From CAYFJO01 sp964343305 (GTDB taxonomy: Bacteria; Planctomycetota; Planctomycetia; Pirellulales; Pirellulaceae), in the NCBI GenBank assembly GCA_964343305.1, contig CAYFJO010000044.1:1-41794 (forward strand): a stretch of 41,794 nucleotides of DNA, written 5' to 3'. Below are positions 16,884 through 29,807 of the stretch, one piece after another. Positions within the stretch are counted from its first letter, which is position 1, and each line of letters begins with the position of its first letter. A program made the translations under genes and the position numbers. Below the pieces are notes generated by a model. That model did no database searches. It was given only the letters and a program-made list of their open reading frames with translations, and was not told where the DNA came from.

Positions 16884-18224
16884 ATGATGAGGCAAATCCA
16901 ATTCTCACTCGCGCGAACGGTGGTGCTTGTTTTCGTGCTGAGCGTAGGGAATTGTAACTCAGCGTGGTCGCAGCAAGCACCAGTTGTTGTCACGAAGGTT
17001 GTTGAAAAGGCCCAGTCGACTAGCGAGACGTTCATCGGGACCGCCGAGCCGAAGCGCCGCAGTATTGTCGGATGCGCGGTCGACGGTCGGATGCTCCAGT
17101 TCTTCGTCGACGAAGGCAAGGTGATCAAAATGTTGCCGCGCGAAGAAGGTGCTGATCCCAAACTGCCACGAGTCGGACAACCGATCGCTCAACTGCGCAC
17201 TAAAACGATCGAGATTCAAGTCGCCGCGGCCCGTGCCCAGTTGATGTTGCGCGACAACGAATTGAAGCAGCTTGAAAAATCACTGCCTCAACAGCTCGTT
17301 CAGGCCAAGGCACGGTTGGCCAGTGCCGAAGCAACCGCGAAACAGGCTGCGGCGGAGTTCAAGCGAATTCAGTCGTTGTTCAAGCGCGACAAAGTAGTTT
17401 CGCAATCGGATTTCGACACTGCACAGTCTGAGTCAGTTGCCGCCCAGCAGAATCGTTTGGGGGCACAGTCAATGGTTGACGAACTGGAAGCAACCAGCGA
17501 CCTGAAGTTGGCTCAATCCAAAGCGGAGCTACTCTTTCAGCAAAAAGAAGTCGAACGGATGGAAGACCTTAAGTCCAAGTACACGATTCGCACTCCGTTT
17601 CGTGGGCACATTGTTCATAAACACGTCGAAGTTGGGCAATGGATCAAACAGGGAGACCCGATTGCCGAAGTCATTAGGTTGCACCCGATCGAGATTGAAA
17701 TCCCCGTGCCGGCCAAGCATATCGAGAGGATTCAGGGCGAACTCGCCGAATTGAACGGCTCCGGCAAAAAGCTTGAAGTGGCGATTCAGTTCGATGCCCT
17801 GCCAGGACATTTGTTCGAGGGGCAAGTGTCACGGATTGTTCCCGACGCAGATCAACGGGCACGTGCGATTCCTGTCAAAGTAAAGGTCGACAATCCACAT
17901 GAGGAGGGGCATCCGATCAAGCCAGGGATGCTTGCGCGCGTCGTGTTGCCTGTCGGTCGGAAAGAAAGGCAAACACATGTGCCCAAGGATGCGTTAGTGC
18001 TTGGCGGAGAGTCGCCCATCGTGTATGTCGTTGCGACAGATCCGAAAGACAAGAAAAAGAAAACGGTCCGGCCGGTGAGTGTCGAGCTTGGCGCGTCGAT
18101 CGGATCATGGATTGCTGTCCAGGGGCAGTTGAAAGCGGGCGACCAGGTCGTGATCGAAGGAAACGAGCGTCTGCGCCCAGGACAAGCCATCCTCATCACC
18201 GAAGTAATCCCACCTGAAAGTCAA
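16884..18224 (+). CDS. RND efflux periplasmic adaptor (HlyD/MFP family)
   Basis: About 447 residues, with the coding sequence closed by TAG at 18225-18227. An N-terminal signal peptide (MMRQIQFSLARTVVLVFVLS, likely cleaved near SAWS-QQ) is followed by a barrel/lipoyl segment (SIVGCAVDGRMLQFFVDEG), a long alpha-helical hairpin (about residues 115-235), the second lipoyl half (YTIRTPFRGHIVHKHVEVGQ), a beta-barrel and the membrane-proximal domain (VPKDALVLGG...). It should link the inner-membrane RND pump encoded next to an outer-membrane channel, which is not encoded in the window. The start is ATG 16884 with GGGAA upstream; ATG 16839 and 16869 are alternatives. The stop codon TAG is also the first three bases of the repeat 18225-18271. 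Confidence 0.92.
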
Positions 18225-18271
18225 TAGGACGGATTTCCATTCCGTCCGGGCGGATTACTAATCCGTCCTAC
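18225..18271. repeat. Inverted repeat, TAGGACGGATT/AATCCGTCCTA family, copy 2
   Basis: Starts TAGGACGGATTTCC and ends AATCCGTCCTA, giving an outer stem with an additional inner TTCCGTCC/GGCGGATT pairing. It fills almost the whole 51-base spacer between the adaptor and the RND permease. Its first three bases are the adaptor stop codon, and it ends eight bases before the permease ATG. Confidence 0.88.
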
Positions 18272-18278
18272 AACCATC

Positions 18279-21758
<3,480 letters not shown>

Positions 21759-22075
21759 GAGATTCACTCTTTAAAAAGTGCTAATTTGTTTTGGTTTTTA
21801 TGTGGCTATTCCAAGGGTCTGGAGTAGCTGCTCCAAGGAACTTCGGACTTTTCGATAACCCTTTTGTGTTTCCGTTTGCGGGGATGGTACAGGGGTTTGA
21901 TGGGAGATTGGGTCGCCAAGAACTGGCGTGGTTCAAACCTGGGCATCATCTTTCGTTGCTAGCATTGAAGTTTAATAAGCCCACGGATGGCAGAGCGAAC
22001 CCACGGATGCTTTGTGGGAGAATTCATCCGTGGGTTCGCTCTGCCATCCGTGGGCTTATCCCTTCGACCGGGCTG
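21759..22075. other. Gap between convergent genes
   Basis: No credible gene; a 102-codon plus-strand frame (21791-22099) reads straight through an inverted repeat and has no family features. The main content is the perfect 34-bp inverted repeat at 21976-22058. Confidence 0.6.
21976..22058. repeat. Perfect 34-bp inverted repeat (GCCCACGGATGGCAGAGCGA family)
   Basis: Arms 21976-22009 and 22025-22058 are perfect reverse complements around a 15-base loop. Each arm contains CCCACGGATG twice. It lies 18 bases beyond the stop of the orphan gene at 22076-23590, and between that gene and the RND permease. Confidence 0.95.
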
Positions 22076-23590
22076 TTACCCAAAATGCCTCGATTTTGAA
22101 CCGTGCCCAAGAACTCCGTTGAGGCATTCATTCAACTTTAGCAACGCCGTACCTTCGCTGATTCCCTTGGGAGTCAACACGTAAAGCGTTTTGCGTTTCA
22201 GTTTCCCAATCCATCCTTTGCCACGCAACTTCAAGAGGTCATAGCGTAACTGCGAGGCCGTGTATTCATCAGGACTCAGTCCAAAACGGCGTTGCAGGTA
22301 ACTGCGCAGTTCGCGGCTGCGAAAACCCGTGATCACGGGCGAAAACTGAAGCACGGCGGCCAGCACCAAATACAGTCGTGGATTGTGTAATTGCAAACCG
22401 GCCACACGTTGTCCATCTTCGCGGACAGTGGGCTGACCGAGTTTCTCTACAAACCCTGAAGAAATCGTCGTGCGGTCGATCGTGTCTTGCCATCGAAGCA
22501 GACGCTTGTTGCAGTTGTCCATGCAATGCAGCAAATAGGGAAGATGGTGCAGTCCCTTTTTGATGCCGAATTCACGCACGTCATGCGTACTGGTTTCGGT
22601 CCGCAACCCCGCGTCCTGCTTGTTGTACTGTTTGATATACGTCTTTTTGTGCCAGGCCTTCATGCAATAATCTTGTTGCTCGGTGCGTTGCAACCGCCCA
22701 CCCGTGCGATTGGCGTGAATCCGCTTTCGCTGGAACAAACGGGAGATGACGTGCGGCTGGCCAATCGATCGGCCCCGGTCCAGCAGCCGGCCAAACAAGG
22801 CATTCAGGCGGTCGCCGTCGCGAAAGATCAGGTTGTGACAACGTTCCACCTGATCCAAATACCACTGGTAGCGAAAGCCTTGCTCGCGAACGCGCGGCGG
22901 AAACAGGTGGGTGCAACGATACACCCAGCGGTCGCAAAATCGTTCGATCGCCTGGTGCGTCAGCGCGGCGATGCCTCGGCGAAAGACCTTTTCGTCTGCG
23001 ACCGAAACAAACAGGTTGTCACGCATTTGGAAAGAGACACCACGGGTCTTCAGATACTGGGCCACGAAGTGGTGGCCGTTGAAACAGGTGGTCACGGTGA
23101 AGGGAGCGTAACTGGCAATGCGGATCGAATTGCCGACGCCGAATTGTGCGTCCTTAATGAAGAAATAGTAGTGATTGATGCGACGCCGACCGCGGGCGAT
23201 CTTGCGCTCTTTCTGCTCGCCCGTTTGGGGGACGTAGGAAACGAAGCTGGATGTTTCTTCCTGCACTTTGATGATGCAGTACACGGCTTCCTTCTGGTCG
23301 GCTACCGCATCGAGATATTCGGCGGCCCGGTCCACATGACTTTCGCCGGGGCGAGCGGAAATCAGTGGGATCTCGTTTTTCTCGGCATAGGATTCCACAT
23401 GCCGTACAAAGTCCTCGGTGATCCGCCGGAGATCTCCCGGTTCGATCCATTCGACCGAGCGAGTGCATTGGAAGAATGTTCGCAGCATGGTTATACTTTG
23501 CATACTCATGATGTGACCACGGACACGCATCCGATCAACCAACGAATACTCCAGTGATACATCGTCCTTGAAACGTTCCGCAAGAGTCAT
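22076..23590 (-). CDS. Orphan conserved-looking protein with C-terminal winged helix, unknown function
   Basis: 505 residues from ATG 23590 (MTLAERFKDDVSLEYSLVDR), with GGAAAG about eleven bases upstream; the frame is open 33 codons further but without a better start. No named domain recognised. Visible segments: a basic stretch IARGRRRINHYYFFIKD (about 142-158), a Cys/His/Trp-rich stretch FCDRWVYRCTHLFPP (about 229-243), FRYQWYLDQVERCHNLIF (about 249-266), an ordered block YNKQDAGLRTETSTHDVREF then KKGLHHLPYLLHCMDN (about 333-370), and a C-terminal winged-helix-like region (RRFGLSPDEYTASQLRYDLL, then LRGKGWIGKLKRKTLYVLTP). The protein is strongly basic and looks nucleic-acid binding. It stands alone next to a perfect inverted repeat, so a mobile or replication-related role is possible but unproven. 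Confidence 0.8.
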   Translation of the reverse strand: MTLAERFKDDVSLEYSLVDRMRVRGHIMSMQSITMLRTFFQCTRSVEWIEPGDLRRITEDFVRHVESYAEKNEIPLISARPGESHVDRAAEYLDAVADQKEAVYCIIKVQEETSSFVSYVPQTGEQKERKIARGRRRINHYYFFIKDAQFGVGNSIRIASYAPFTVTTCFNGHHFVAQYLKTRGVSFQMRDNLFVSVADEKVFRRGIAALTHQAIERFCDRWVYRCTHLFPPRVREQGFRYQWYLDQVERCHNLIFRDGDRLNALFGRLLDRGRSIGQPHVISRLFQRKRIHANRTGGRLQRTEQQDYCMKAWHKKTYIKQYNKQDAGLRTETSTHDVREFGIKKGLHHLPYLLHCMDNCNKRLLRWQDTIDRTTISSGFVEKLGQPTVREDGQRVAGLQLHNPRLYLVLAAVLQFSPVITGFRSRELRSYLQRRFGLSPDEYTASQLRYDLLKLRGKGWIGKLKRKTLYVLTPKGISEGTALLKLNECLNGVLGHGSKSRHFG

Positions 23591-23762
23591 GGTGGGGCTT
23601 TCCGAGTTAACGTGAATGGGACTGAGCGAGCGGATCATAATCCTTGCGGAAAGCCTCACCATCTTTCGGTCTGCATCGACCAATCCCAATGCCGACCAAC
23701 CAAGATCCTTGTTTTCGGTTGAAGGTTCACTTCACTAGGCTAAGCAGCACTCGAAATATAAT

Positions 23763-23815
23763 GACGAAGCTCGGCGCTCCGAGTCGAGCTTTGTGTCGCG
23801 GTTGACGTCCGCGAC
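23763..23815. repeat. Two adjacent hairpins, possible terminator of the deacetylase-like gene
   Basis: 23763-23792 is an imperfect palindrome (GACGAAGCTCGG against CGAGCTTTGTGTC), and 23795-23815 is a hairpin with a perfect 7-bp stem GTCGCGG/CCGCGAC. They begin two bases after the stop of the minus-strand gene 23818-24603 and could end its transcript. There is no clear T-run. Confidence 0.5.
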
Positions 23816-23817
23816 TA

Positions 23818-24603
23818 TTAGCCAGCCTTACGCAAGATCGACTGCGATTTGGCCGTTTCCGTCTGCCGGGACAAGTCGCACGCAAGTTGCGTCAACGTCT
23901 TGCCTCGGATGTGCTGTCGGCGACCCACGGCGACGACGTCGCGCAACAACCGTTCGAGCGATTGGATGCCGCGCGAACCTAGTCGGGACAGTTTCGGTGC
24001 ATCGATGCCGAGATGCGTCGTTTGGCCGGATGCGAGCGAACGTCGCAAGCCCTGGCCAATGGCAAAGGAACTGATCACTGGCAACCAGCGGCTCGCGTGC
24101 GGAAAGACAGCCGAGGCGGGCAGTTGCCAAACGCCGAATCTCAGCGTCTTGACCGGACCAACGCGGATAGAATCCGTTTGGCTTTGTAAACACGGTCGCA
24201 CCATTGTCACCTGTTGTTTGACCAACAGGTCGAGATTGTCTTGTAACTGGGTGTTTCGCAGCAACAGCGTCGATACCGAAAGGTCGCGAGCGCGAGCACT
24301 TTGCACCCGTCGAAACAACTCGCGTGCAAATCGTGTTCGGCCGGCGGTGGGTCCGATCCAACTCGCGTCGCCCATGATGCCCAGTTCGTGTGGCAAGTCG
24401 GTGGAAAGGATCTCATCCGTGGCCGCGAACTGGGCCGGATCGGCAACCGCCCAAGTCGCGGGGATACCAAGTCGCGACAGAAGCTGTATCAACTGCGAGC
24501 AGGTCGATGCCAATTGACGATGCTCCATAAGCACGCGCCCATCCACATCCGATTCCAAATCGATGGAAACGATAAATGTCCCGCCATGCCGCTGATTCCG
24601 CAT
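23818..24603 (-). CDS. Polysaccharide deacetylase-like (NodB-fold) protein, degenerate motifs
   Basis: 261 residues from ATG 24603, with AAGGGAG about seven bases upstream. The opening FIVSIDLESDVDGR resembles NodB motif 1 (usually TFDD), and PATWAVADPAQF plus HELGIMGDASWIG resemble the following strands and motif 2, but the canonical H-x3-H metal pair is not present in normal form. The C-terminal HLGIDAPKLSRLGSRGIQSL fits the last strands of the fold. It may be a non-catalytic member or act on an unusual sugar substrate. No signal peptide is seen, so it is probably cytoplasmic. It stands alone between repeats. Confidence 0.7.
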   Translation of the reverse strand: MRNQRHGGTFIVSIDLESDVDGRVLMEHRQLASTCSQLIQLLSRLGIPATWAVADPAQFAATDEILSTDLPHELGIMGDASWIGPTAGRTRFARELFRRVQSARARDLSVSTLLLRNTQLQDNLDLLVKQQVTMVRPCLQSQTDSIRVGPVKTLRFGVWQLPASAVFPHASRWLPVISSFAIGQGLRRSLASGQTTHLGIDAPKLSRLGSRGIQSLERLLRDVVAVGRRQHIRGKTLTQLACDLSRQTETAKSQSILRKAG

Positions 24604-25090
24604 AACCGATCTCCCTTAATCCAGGTTTAAAAAGGGGTCAGGAGTCTTTTGCCGGAACGGCCCGCCGGGTGCTTCGCACAAAAGACTCTCGACCCCTTTT
24701 TAAACCCCATGTTTGGACCTATCGATAGCATCGGCGCAAACCGCATTCGAACTAATGCCGTTCCATGCCCAGACCTAGTGGTAGCATCTGGGTAAGGTGT
24801 GCCAAAAGAATCGAATGTCGAGTGTTGCACAAAGAATGTGGAAATCACTTGTGCGACATTCGTTCTTCCATAGCCAGCAGAGATGGGGAATAATGTGACA
24901 AAACCCGCACGAAATGGTTGTGTTCCCCCTACTTGCGTGGGTATCGCGTGCTTCGAATTTGAAATCCGCGAAAAGAGACCGCAGATTCGCGCGAAAAATA
25001 TCGTTATAATCTTTTCCTACAAGGACAATTATTTCGGTTAGTGAATCGTCGATATTGTTGGTGGTTCTCTTCTTGAAAGCACAGTCAGTC
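24604..25090. other. Divergent promoter region with one long inverted repeat
   Basis: No gene is seen between the divergent deacetylase-like and vWA genes. The left third holds the inverted repeat 24624-24706; the rest (24707-25090) is unstructured by eye and must contain the vWA promoter. Confidence 0.6.
24624..24706. repeat. 28-bp inverted repeat (AAAAAGGGGTC...GAGTCTTTTG family)
   Basis: Arms 24624-24651 and 24679-24706 are complementary at 26 of 28 bases, around a 27-base GC-rich loop. It begins 20 bases upstream of the deacetylase-like start codon. Confidence 0.92.
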
Positions 25091-27187
25091 ATGGCATCTG
25101 GCACCACACCCAACGCTGATCCGTCGAAACCTGCCGCCGCGGCTCCTTTGACAAAAAAGGCTCCGCCGCCCAAAAGGTCGAGCCCTCCGCCAAAGAAGGG
25201 CGGCGCACCACCAAAGAAATCGCAGGCAACGGAGCCGACGCTGCCCGAATGGGACGACTCGGAATCTGGGTTCAGCTTCCGCCGGCTGTTTCGCAGCATT
25301 GGGGCGTGTGGATTTTCGATGGTCTTCCACATGGTGATGCTGTTGGTCATGGGTTGGTTCGTGATGGACAACGAGCTGAAGAAGGAAATCCTCGAAGTCA
25401 TTTCGCCGCCAGTTCGAGATGAGTTGGTCGACGAAGAGATCATCGAGTTCGAACTTCAAGAAGAAATCGAAGCCGCTGACGAGATGTCCGACAGCGTCAT
25501 GTCGCCTTCGATCCCCATCGGTTCGCCAAACGGCGGAGTTGGTTCCGTCGGCACTCCGGCCGTCGATCAAGAGATCGTCAAAAACTTGCCGGACGCCACC
25601 GAGAGCGTCACGATTGGTCCGCCTGGCCAGTTCATGCCCGCCAAGGAAATCATGATTCGTGATGTGCCGCAAGGTGCGCGTGGCGACGAACGCTTCCTGG
25701 TCGAAAACGTCGATCAAGCACTCAGCCAGATCACCAAAGAACTTCTCGCGATGTTGGAAAAGAGTGAGGTGGTCGTCGTCTGGTGTTTCGACATGTCGGG
25801 AAGTATGGAAGACGAGCGCAACGAAATCCGTCAACGCATCGATCGTGTTTATGCGGAACTTGGAATTTCGGGCCGGGCAAAAAATGAGCGGTTGACCACG
25901 TCAGTTACGAGCTATGGTTCGCAGTTTTTCGTTCAGACGCGTCGTCCAACCGGGAACCTTGATGAGATCCGCGCCGCCATCGGAGGCATTCCAAACGATC
26001 CGACGGGCAAAGAATATATGTGCCAGGCCGTTGGCGAGGCAATTCGCCGGCATCGTGACTATGCGAAGACGACCAAGCGTGCGATGGCATTGGTGTTGTT
26101 GACCGACGAGAGCGGCGAGCCGGAAAACAACCTGGAGTTTCTCGAACAGGCGATTGCCGAAGCCAAGGCCGCCAACTGCCGGATTTATACATTGGGTCGC
26201 GAGTCCGTCTTTGGCTATCCTCACGCACGCATGCGGTGGAAGCATCCGGAGACGAAGCGAACCCACTGGTTGCTTGTCGACCGTGGACCTGAGTCGGCGT
26301 TCGTCGAACAACTACAAACGAACGGTTTTCGTCGCCGGCACGACGCCTTCTCCAGCGGGTTTGGCCCATACGAGCAGTGCCGGATGGCGAACGAAACCGG
26401 CGGGATCTTCTTCATGTTGCCGACGACCGAAATCGCGATCGTCCAAGGCGCGAAAATGAAGTACCAGATGGAAGCGCTGCGGGCGTATCGTCCAGACCTG
26501 CGCTCGAAACTAGAAAACTTTGAAGATCGCGATAAGTTTCCGATGCGCACGTTCCTGTGGCAAGTCGTCAGCGATTTGAATCCGCTGGAGTCTCCGCAAA
26601 AGGCGCGCGAACTTGAAATGCGCGTTCATTATTCGCTGCAGTTGCCTCAATTCACTCAGCAAGCCAGGCAAGAACAGATCAAGGCAATTAAGTATCTGCA
26701 ATATCTCGCGGCCGCGGAAAAAGTCTTGCTCGACAACCAGCGATTGCGTGAACAAGAAGCCGATCCGCGCTGGCAAGCCAATTATGACATGATGCTGGCG
26801 CAACTGGTGACATTCCAAGTGCGGATGTACGAATATGGAATTCAGCTCGAATGGTACATGCGTCATTGGGATCAAGAGACGGTTAAAGCACCGCTGACGA
26901 GAGGAGAGGCTGTGTTGACGAACTGGGCAATCGGCACCAGGCGAGAGACGTTCGCCGAGAATCCTTCTCTGTGGGAAGACTACCCGCAGCGGGACCAGGT
27001 CGTGGAATACATCGAACGAGCGCGAAAGTTGCTAGCGGTGGTCCAAAAGAATCATCCTGGCACACCGTGGGCAGCACGTGCGCAATGGGAGTTGAATCGC
27101 GGATTCGGCGTCAAATTCGGCCCCGATTACGACATTGTCTATCGCGGCAGCGGCACGGGTATCACGATTCCCATTCCAAAGCTGTAA
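25091..27187 (+). CDS. Membrane-anchored von Willebrand factor A domain protein
   Basis: 698 residues from ATG 25091 (MASGTTPNADPSK). The order is: a cytoplasmic Pro/Lys-rich tail (about 1-50), one transmembrane helix (GFSMVFHMVMLLVMGWFVM, about 74-92), an acidic Glu-rich stretch (about 95-140), a vWA domain with a complete MIDAS set (Asp234-Met-Ser236-Gly-Ser238, Thr in NDPTGKEYM, Asp in LLTDESGE), then a long helical C-terminal domain with coiled-coil-like content. The vWA part would face the periplasm and bind a partner through a divalent metal. It precedes a cyclase-repeat protein, a pairing I associate with planctomycetes. Function unknown. Confidence 0.87.
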   Translation: MASGTTPNADPSKPAAAAPLTKKAPPPKRSSPPPKKGGAPPKKSQATEPTLPEWDDSESGFSFRRLFRSIGACGFSMVFHMVMLLVMGWFVMDNELKKEILEVISPPVRDELVDEEIIEFELQEEIEAADEMSDSVMSPSIPIGSPNGGVGSVGTPAVDQEIVKNLPDATESVTIGPPGQFMPAKEIMIRDVPQGARGDERFLVENVDQALSQITKELLAMLEKSEVVVVWCFDMSGSMEDERNEIRQRIDRVYAELGISGRAKNERLTTSVTSYGSQFFVQTRRPTGNLDEIRAAIGGIPNDPTGKEYMCQAVGEAIRRHRDYAKTTKRAMALVLLTDESGEPENNLEFLEQAIAEAKAANCRIYTLGRESVFGYPHARMRWKHPETKRTHWLLVDRGPESAFVEQLQTNGFRRRHDAFSSGFGPYEQCRMANETGGIFFMLPTTEIAIVQGAKMKYQMEALRAYRPDLRSKLENFEDRDKFPMRTFLWQVVSDLNPLESPQKARELEMRVHYSLQLPQFTQQARQEQIKAIKYLQYLAAAEKVLLDNQRLREQEADPRWQANYDMMLAQLVTFQVRMYEYGIQLEWYMRHWDQETVKAPLTRGEAVLTNWAIGTRRETFAENPSLWEDYPQRDQVVEYIERARKLLAVVQKNHPGTPWAARAQWELNRGFGVKFGPDYDIVYRGSGTGITIPIPKL

Positions 27188-27341
27188 TATCGCCTTTCTC
27201 CGCGAAACAGCGCGGCAGCTTTGCGACATCTGAACATTTTTCGCCACTTGTGCGACAAACCAACGACACGGTTGGACTTTTTCACGCCGATCAAGGAAAA
27301 TGGGATTTGCTCGTATTTCGCGTTTGCAACGGAGAATTAGA

Positions 27342-28391
27342 ATGTCCATCATCACACGCCGTCGAGCCCTTCAATCTCTGGCGTTGGCCGGAGGCAGTGC
27401 TTGTGTACTGAATCCATTCAGTGAATCAGCGCAAGCCGCCAAAATGAATGACCAGTGGGAAGGCTCCATCAACAAGGGTCTGAAGTGGCTGGCACGCACG
27501 CAGTCCAAACTTGGTCATTGGACGGCCGCCAACTATCCCACTGCCATGACCGCCTTGGCCGGTACTGCAATGATTTGCTCCGGATCGACGACCACCCAGG
27601 GACCCTACGCCAAGAACATCCGACGTGCCGTCGACTATCTCATGACCAAATGCCGGCCTAACGGTTTGATGGGCGACCCGCTTCGCGACAACCGCTACAC
27701 CTACGGTCACGGTTTCTCGATGTTGTTCCTCTCCCAAGTGCTGGGCGAAGAAGAAGACGAAGAGCGTCGGGAAGATCTGGTGGAAGTCTTGACCAACGCC
27801 GTCAACTTCAGCGTCAGTGCGCAAACGAACTCGGGCGGCTGGGGCTACATTAGCGCCAAAGACGGCAACAACTTTGACGAAGGTTCCACGACGATTACCC
27901 AAGTGCAGGGCCTGCGCGGTTGTCGCAACGCCGGTATCCCGGTTTCCAAAGAATCGATCGAGAAGGCGAAGCAGTACATTTACAAGTGCAAGAATCCCGA
28001 CGGCGGGATCTCGTACAGTTCACGAAACCGCGGCAGTTCGCGCCCGGCGATCACGGGTGCCGCGCTGGCGTCGTTGTATAACGCGGGGGATTACGAAAGC
28101 AAACATCAAGAGGAAATGCTGAGCTACTGTAAGAAGAATCTTGGCCGTGTCGACGGCGGCCGGTCGTTTGGCCACTGGCATTACACCTATCTTTATTATG
28201 CCCAAGTGATGTATCGCCAAAAGCGCGAAGAGTGGGAGCCCTTCCGGGATAAACTCTACGCAAAAATCGTGCGCGAACAGAGCAAAGATTCCGGCATGTG
28301 GTCCGGCAACATCGGCCCGGTCTACGTTTCGTCCTGTAATCTGATCATGATGCAGTTGGACAAAGGCTACCTGCCTATCTATCAACGTTGA
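27342..28391 (+). CDS. Exported prenyltransferase/squalene-cyclase repeat protein
   Basis: 349 residues from ATG 27342, with GGAG seven bases upstream. The N-terminus MSIITRRRALQSLALAGGSA is a twin-arginine-like export signal, probably cleaved after SAQA. The mature part is an alpha/alpha toroid with recurrent QW-like units (GLKWLARTQSKLGHW, AVDYLMTKCRPNG, QTNSGGWGY, YIYKCKNPDGGISY). The catalytic DxDD of true squalene-hopene cyclases is not seen, so it is more likely a binding or structural member of the superfamily. It lies 154 bases after the vWA gene in the same direction and may act with it at the cell surface. Confidence 0.85.
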   Translation: MSIITRRRALQSLALAGGSACVLNPFSESAQAAKMNDQWEGSINKGLKWLARTQSKLGHWTAANYPTAMTALAGTAMICSGSTTTQGPYAKNIRRAVDYLMTKCRPNGLMGDPLRDNRYTYGHGFSMLFLSQVLGEEEDEERREDLVEVLTNAVNFSVSAQTNSGGWGYISAKDGNNFDEGSTTITQVQGLRGCRNAGIPVSKESIEKAKQYIYKCKNPDGGISYSSRNRGSSRPAITGAALASLYNAGDYESKHQEEMLSYCKKNLGRVDGGRSFGHWHYTYLYYAQVMYRQKREEWEPFRDKLYAKIVREQSKDSGMWSGNIGPVYVSSCNLIMMQLDKGYLPIYQR

Positions 28392-28625
28392 GCCTTTCCG
28401 CCGGCGAATTCGCAGCGACGCGATGCGGGGGCCGCCGGGCATCTCCGAGGCCCGCCGCTGCCGTCCGGTTGAGTAGAAACCGGGCGTCATCCGTGCTACC
28501 CCACCTTGACTTGAGGTGTCGCGCCATCATATTCGGGGTTTTGCTTGAATCGAGTTTACGAGCGCGCCAGGTGCGCGTCTGCGCGACAACTTACATACAC
28601 TTTTTCCATCGAAAGGAAACAAATC

Positions 28626-29576
28626 ATGAAGCGAGCGAAAATCACCGTTGTGGGTGCGGGAAACGTGGGTGCAACCACCGCTCATTGGTGTGCGGCGGCC
28701 GAATTGGGCGACATTGTTTTGGTCGACATTCCGGCCACCGAGGATATGCCCAAAGGCAAGGCTTTGGATTTGATGCAGTCATCGCCCATCGTCGGATTTG
28801 ATTCAACAATCACCGGTACAACGGGTTACAACGAAACGGCGGACAGCGATGTGGTGGTGATCACGGCCGGTATTCCACGCAAGCCTGGCATGAGCCGTGA
28901 CGATTTGCTAAGCACAAATGCCAAAATCGTGACCGCGGTGACCGAGGAGGTCAAAGAGTCGAGTCCCAATTCGATCATCATCGTGGTCAGCAATCCGCTG
29001 GATGCAATGGTCCAGCAGTGTTTGAAAGTCAGCGGCTTTCCGCATCAGCGCGTGTTGGGACAGGCCGGTGTTTTGGATACGGCCCGCTATCGAACGTTCC
29101 TGGCGATGGAATTGGGCGTGAGCGTCGAAGATATTTCCGCTTTGTTGATGGGCGGCCATGGCGACACAATGGTGCCCATGCCCAGTTGCACGTCGGTGGG
29201 CGGAATTCCCGTGACACAATTGATTAGCAAGGAGCGACTCGAAGAAATCGTCGATCGCACGCGTAAGGGTGGTGCGGAAATCGTTGGCTTGCTGAAAACG
29301 GGCAGCGCCTATTACGCACCGGCCGCCGCCTGTGCCCAAATGGTCGAAGCGATCGTTAAAGATAAAAAGCGATTGATCCCTTGTGCCGCCTATTGCGACT
29401 CAGAATACGGCGTGGGCGGATATTATGTCGGCGTACCGGTCATTCTTGGGACGGGGGGTGTCGAGAAGATCGTTGAACTGGAATTAACCGAGCAAGAGCA
29501 AGCGGATTTCCAGAATAGCGTTGATGCGGTGAAGGGATTGGTTGCCACAATGGGCGAATTGATGGGCGACGCATAA
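28626..29576 (+). CDS. mdh: Malate dehydrogenase
   Basis: 316 residues from ATG 28626, with AAAGGAAAC seven bases upstream. The N-terminus MKRAKITVVGAGNVGATTAH has the GxGxxG NAD-binding loop. The substrate loop IPRKPGMSRDDLL has the Arg typical of malate rather than lactate dehydrogenases; GVLDTARYRTFLA carries the catalytic Asp and Arg, and GGHGDTMVP the catalytic His (about 178). It interconverts malate and oxaloacetate in the TCA cycle. It has its own 234-base upstream region and appears to be a single-gene unit. Confidence 0.97.
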   Translation: MKRAKITVVGAGNVGATTAHWCAAAELGDIVLVDIPATEDMPKGKALDLMQSSPIVGFDSTITGTTGYNETADSDVVVITAGIPRKPGMSRDDLLSTNAKIVTAVTEEVKESSPNSIIIVVSNPLDAMVQQCLKVSGFPHQRVLGQAGVLDTARYRTFLAMELGVSVEDISALLMGGHGDTMVPMPSCTSVGGIPVTQLISKERLEEIVDRTRKGGAEIVGLLKTGSAYYAPAAACAQMVEAIVKDKKRLIPCAAYCDSEYGVGGYYVGVPVILGTGGVEKIVELELTEQEQADFQNSVDAVKGLVATMGELMGDA

Positions 29577-29807
29577 GCCCCGTGCAACGGCGCCAAAAAT
29601 TTTTCGAATTGCCCCGCTAGCACATGGTAGCAATTAGCTCAGCGGCTGGTTAAATTGTTTGGTTTGACGTGATAGTCATCCCTCACCTTTATCAACAACA
29701 TTGTTTGCTGCTTTGCGCTTGACACCTCTACGGCGCTTGGATAAAACCACCCTCCACTTGTTTCCCGCCGTGGTGTCGCCAACAGCACTCGATGACATCA
29801 AATATTC

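Noticed and set aside
21976..22058. The 34-bp inverted repeat as the terminal repeat of an IS element
   Set aside because: The arms are only 15 bases apart, leaving no room for a gene, and no second copy flanks the orphan gene on its other side.
21791..22099. A 102-codon frame between the RND permease and the orphan gene
   Set aside because: It reads through both arms of a perfect inverted repeat and shows no family similarity.
22487..23557. A 356-codon plus-strand frame over the orphan gene
   Set aside because: The minus-strand protein has coherent composition, a start with a ribosome binding site and a winged-helix-like end; the plus-strand frame has none of these.
29625..29690. tRNA-like stretch (TAGCTCAGCGG)
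   Set aside because: No matching D-stem partner, anticodon stem or T-loop follows.
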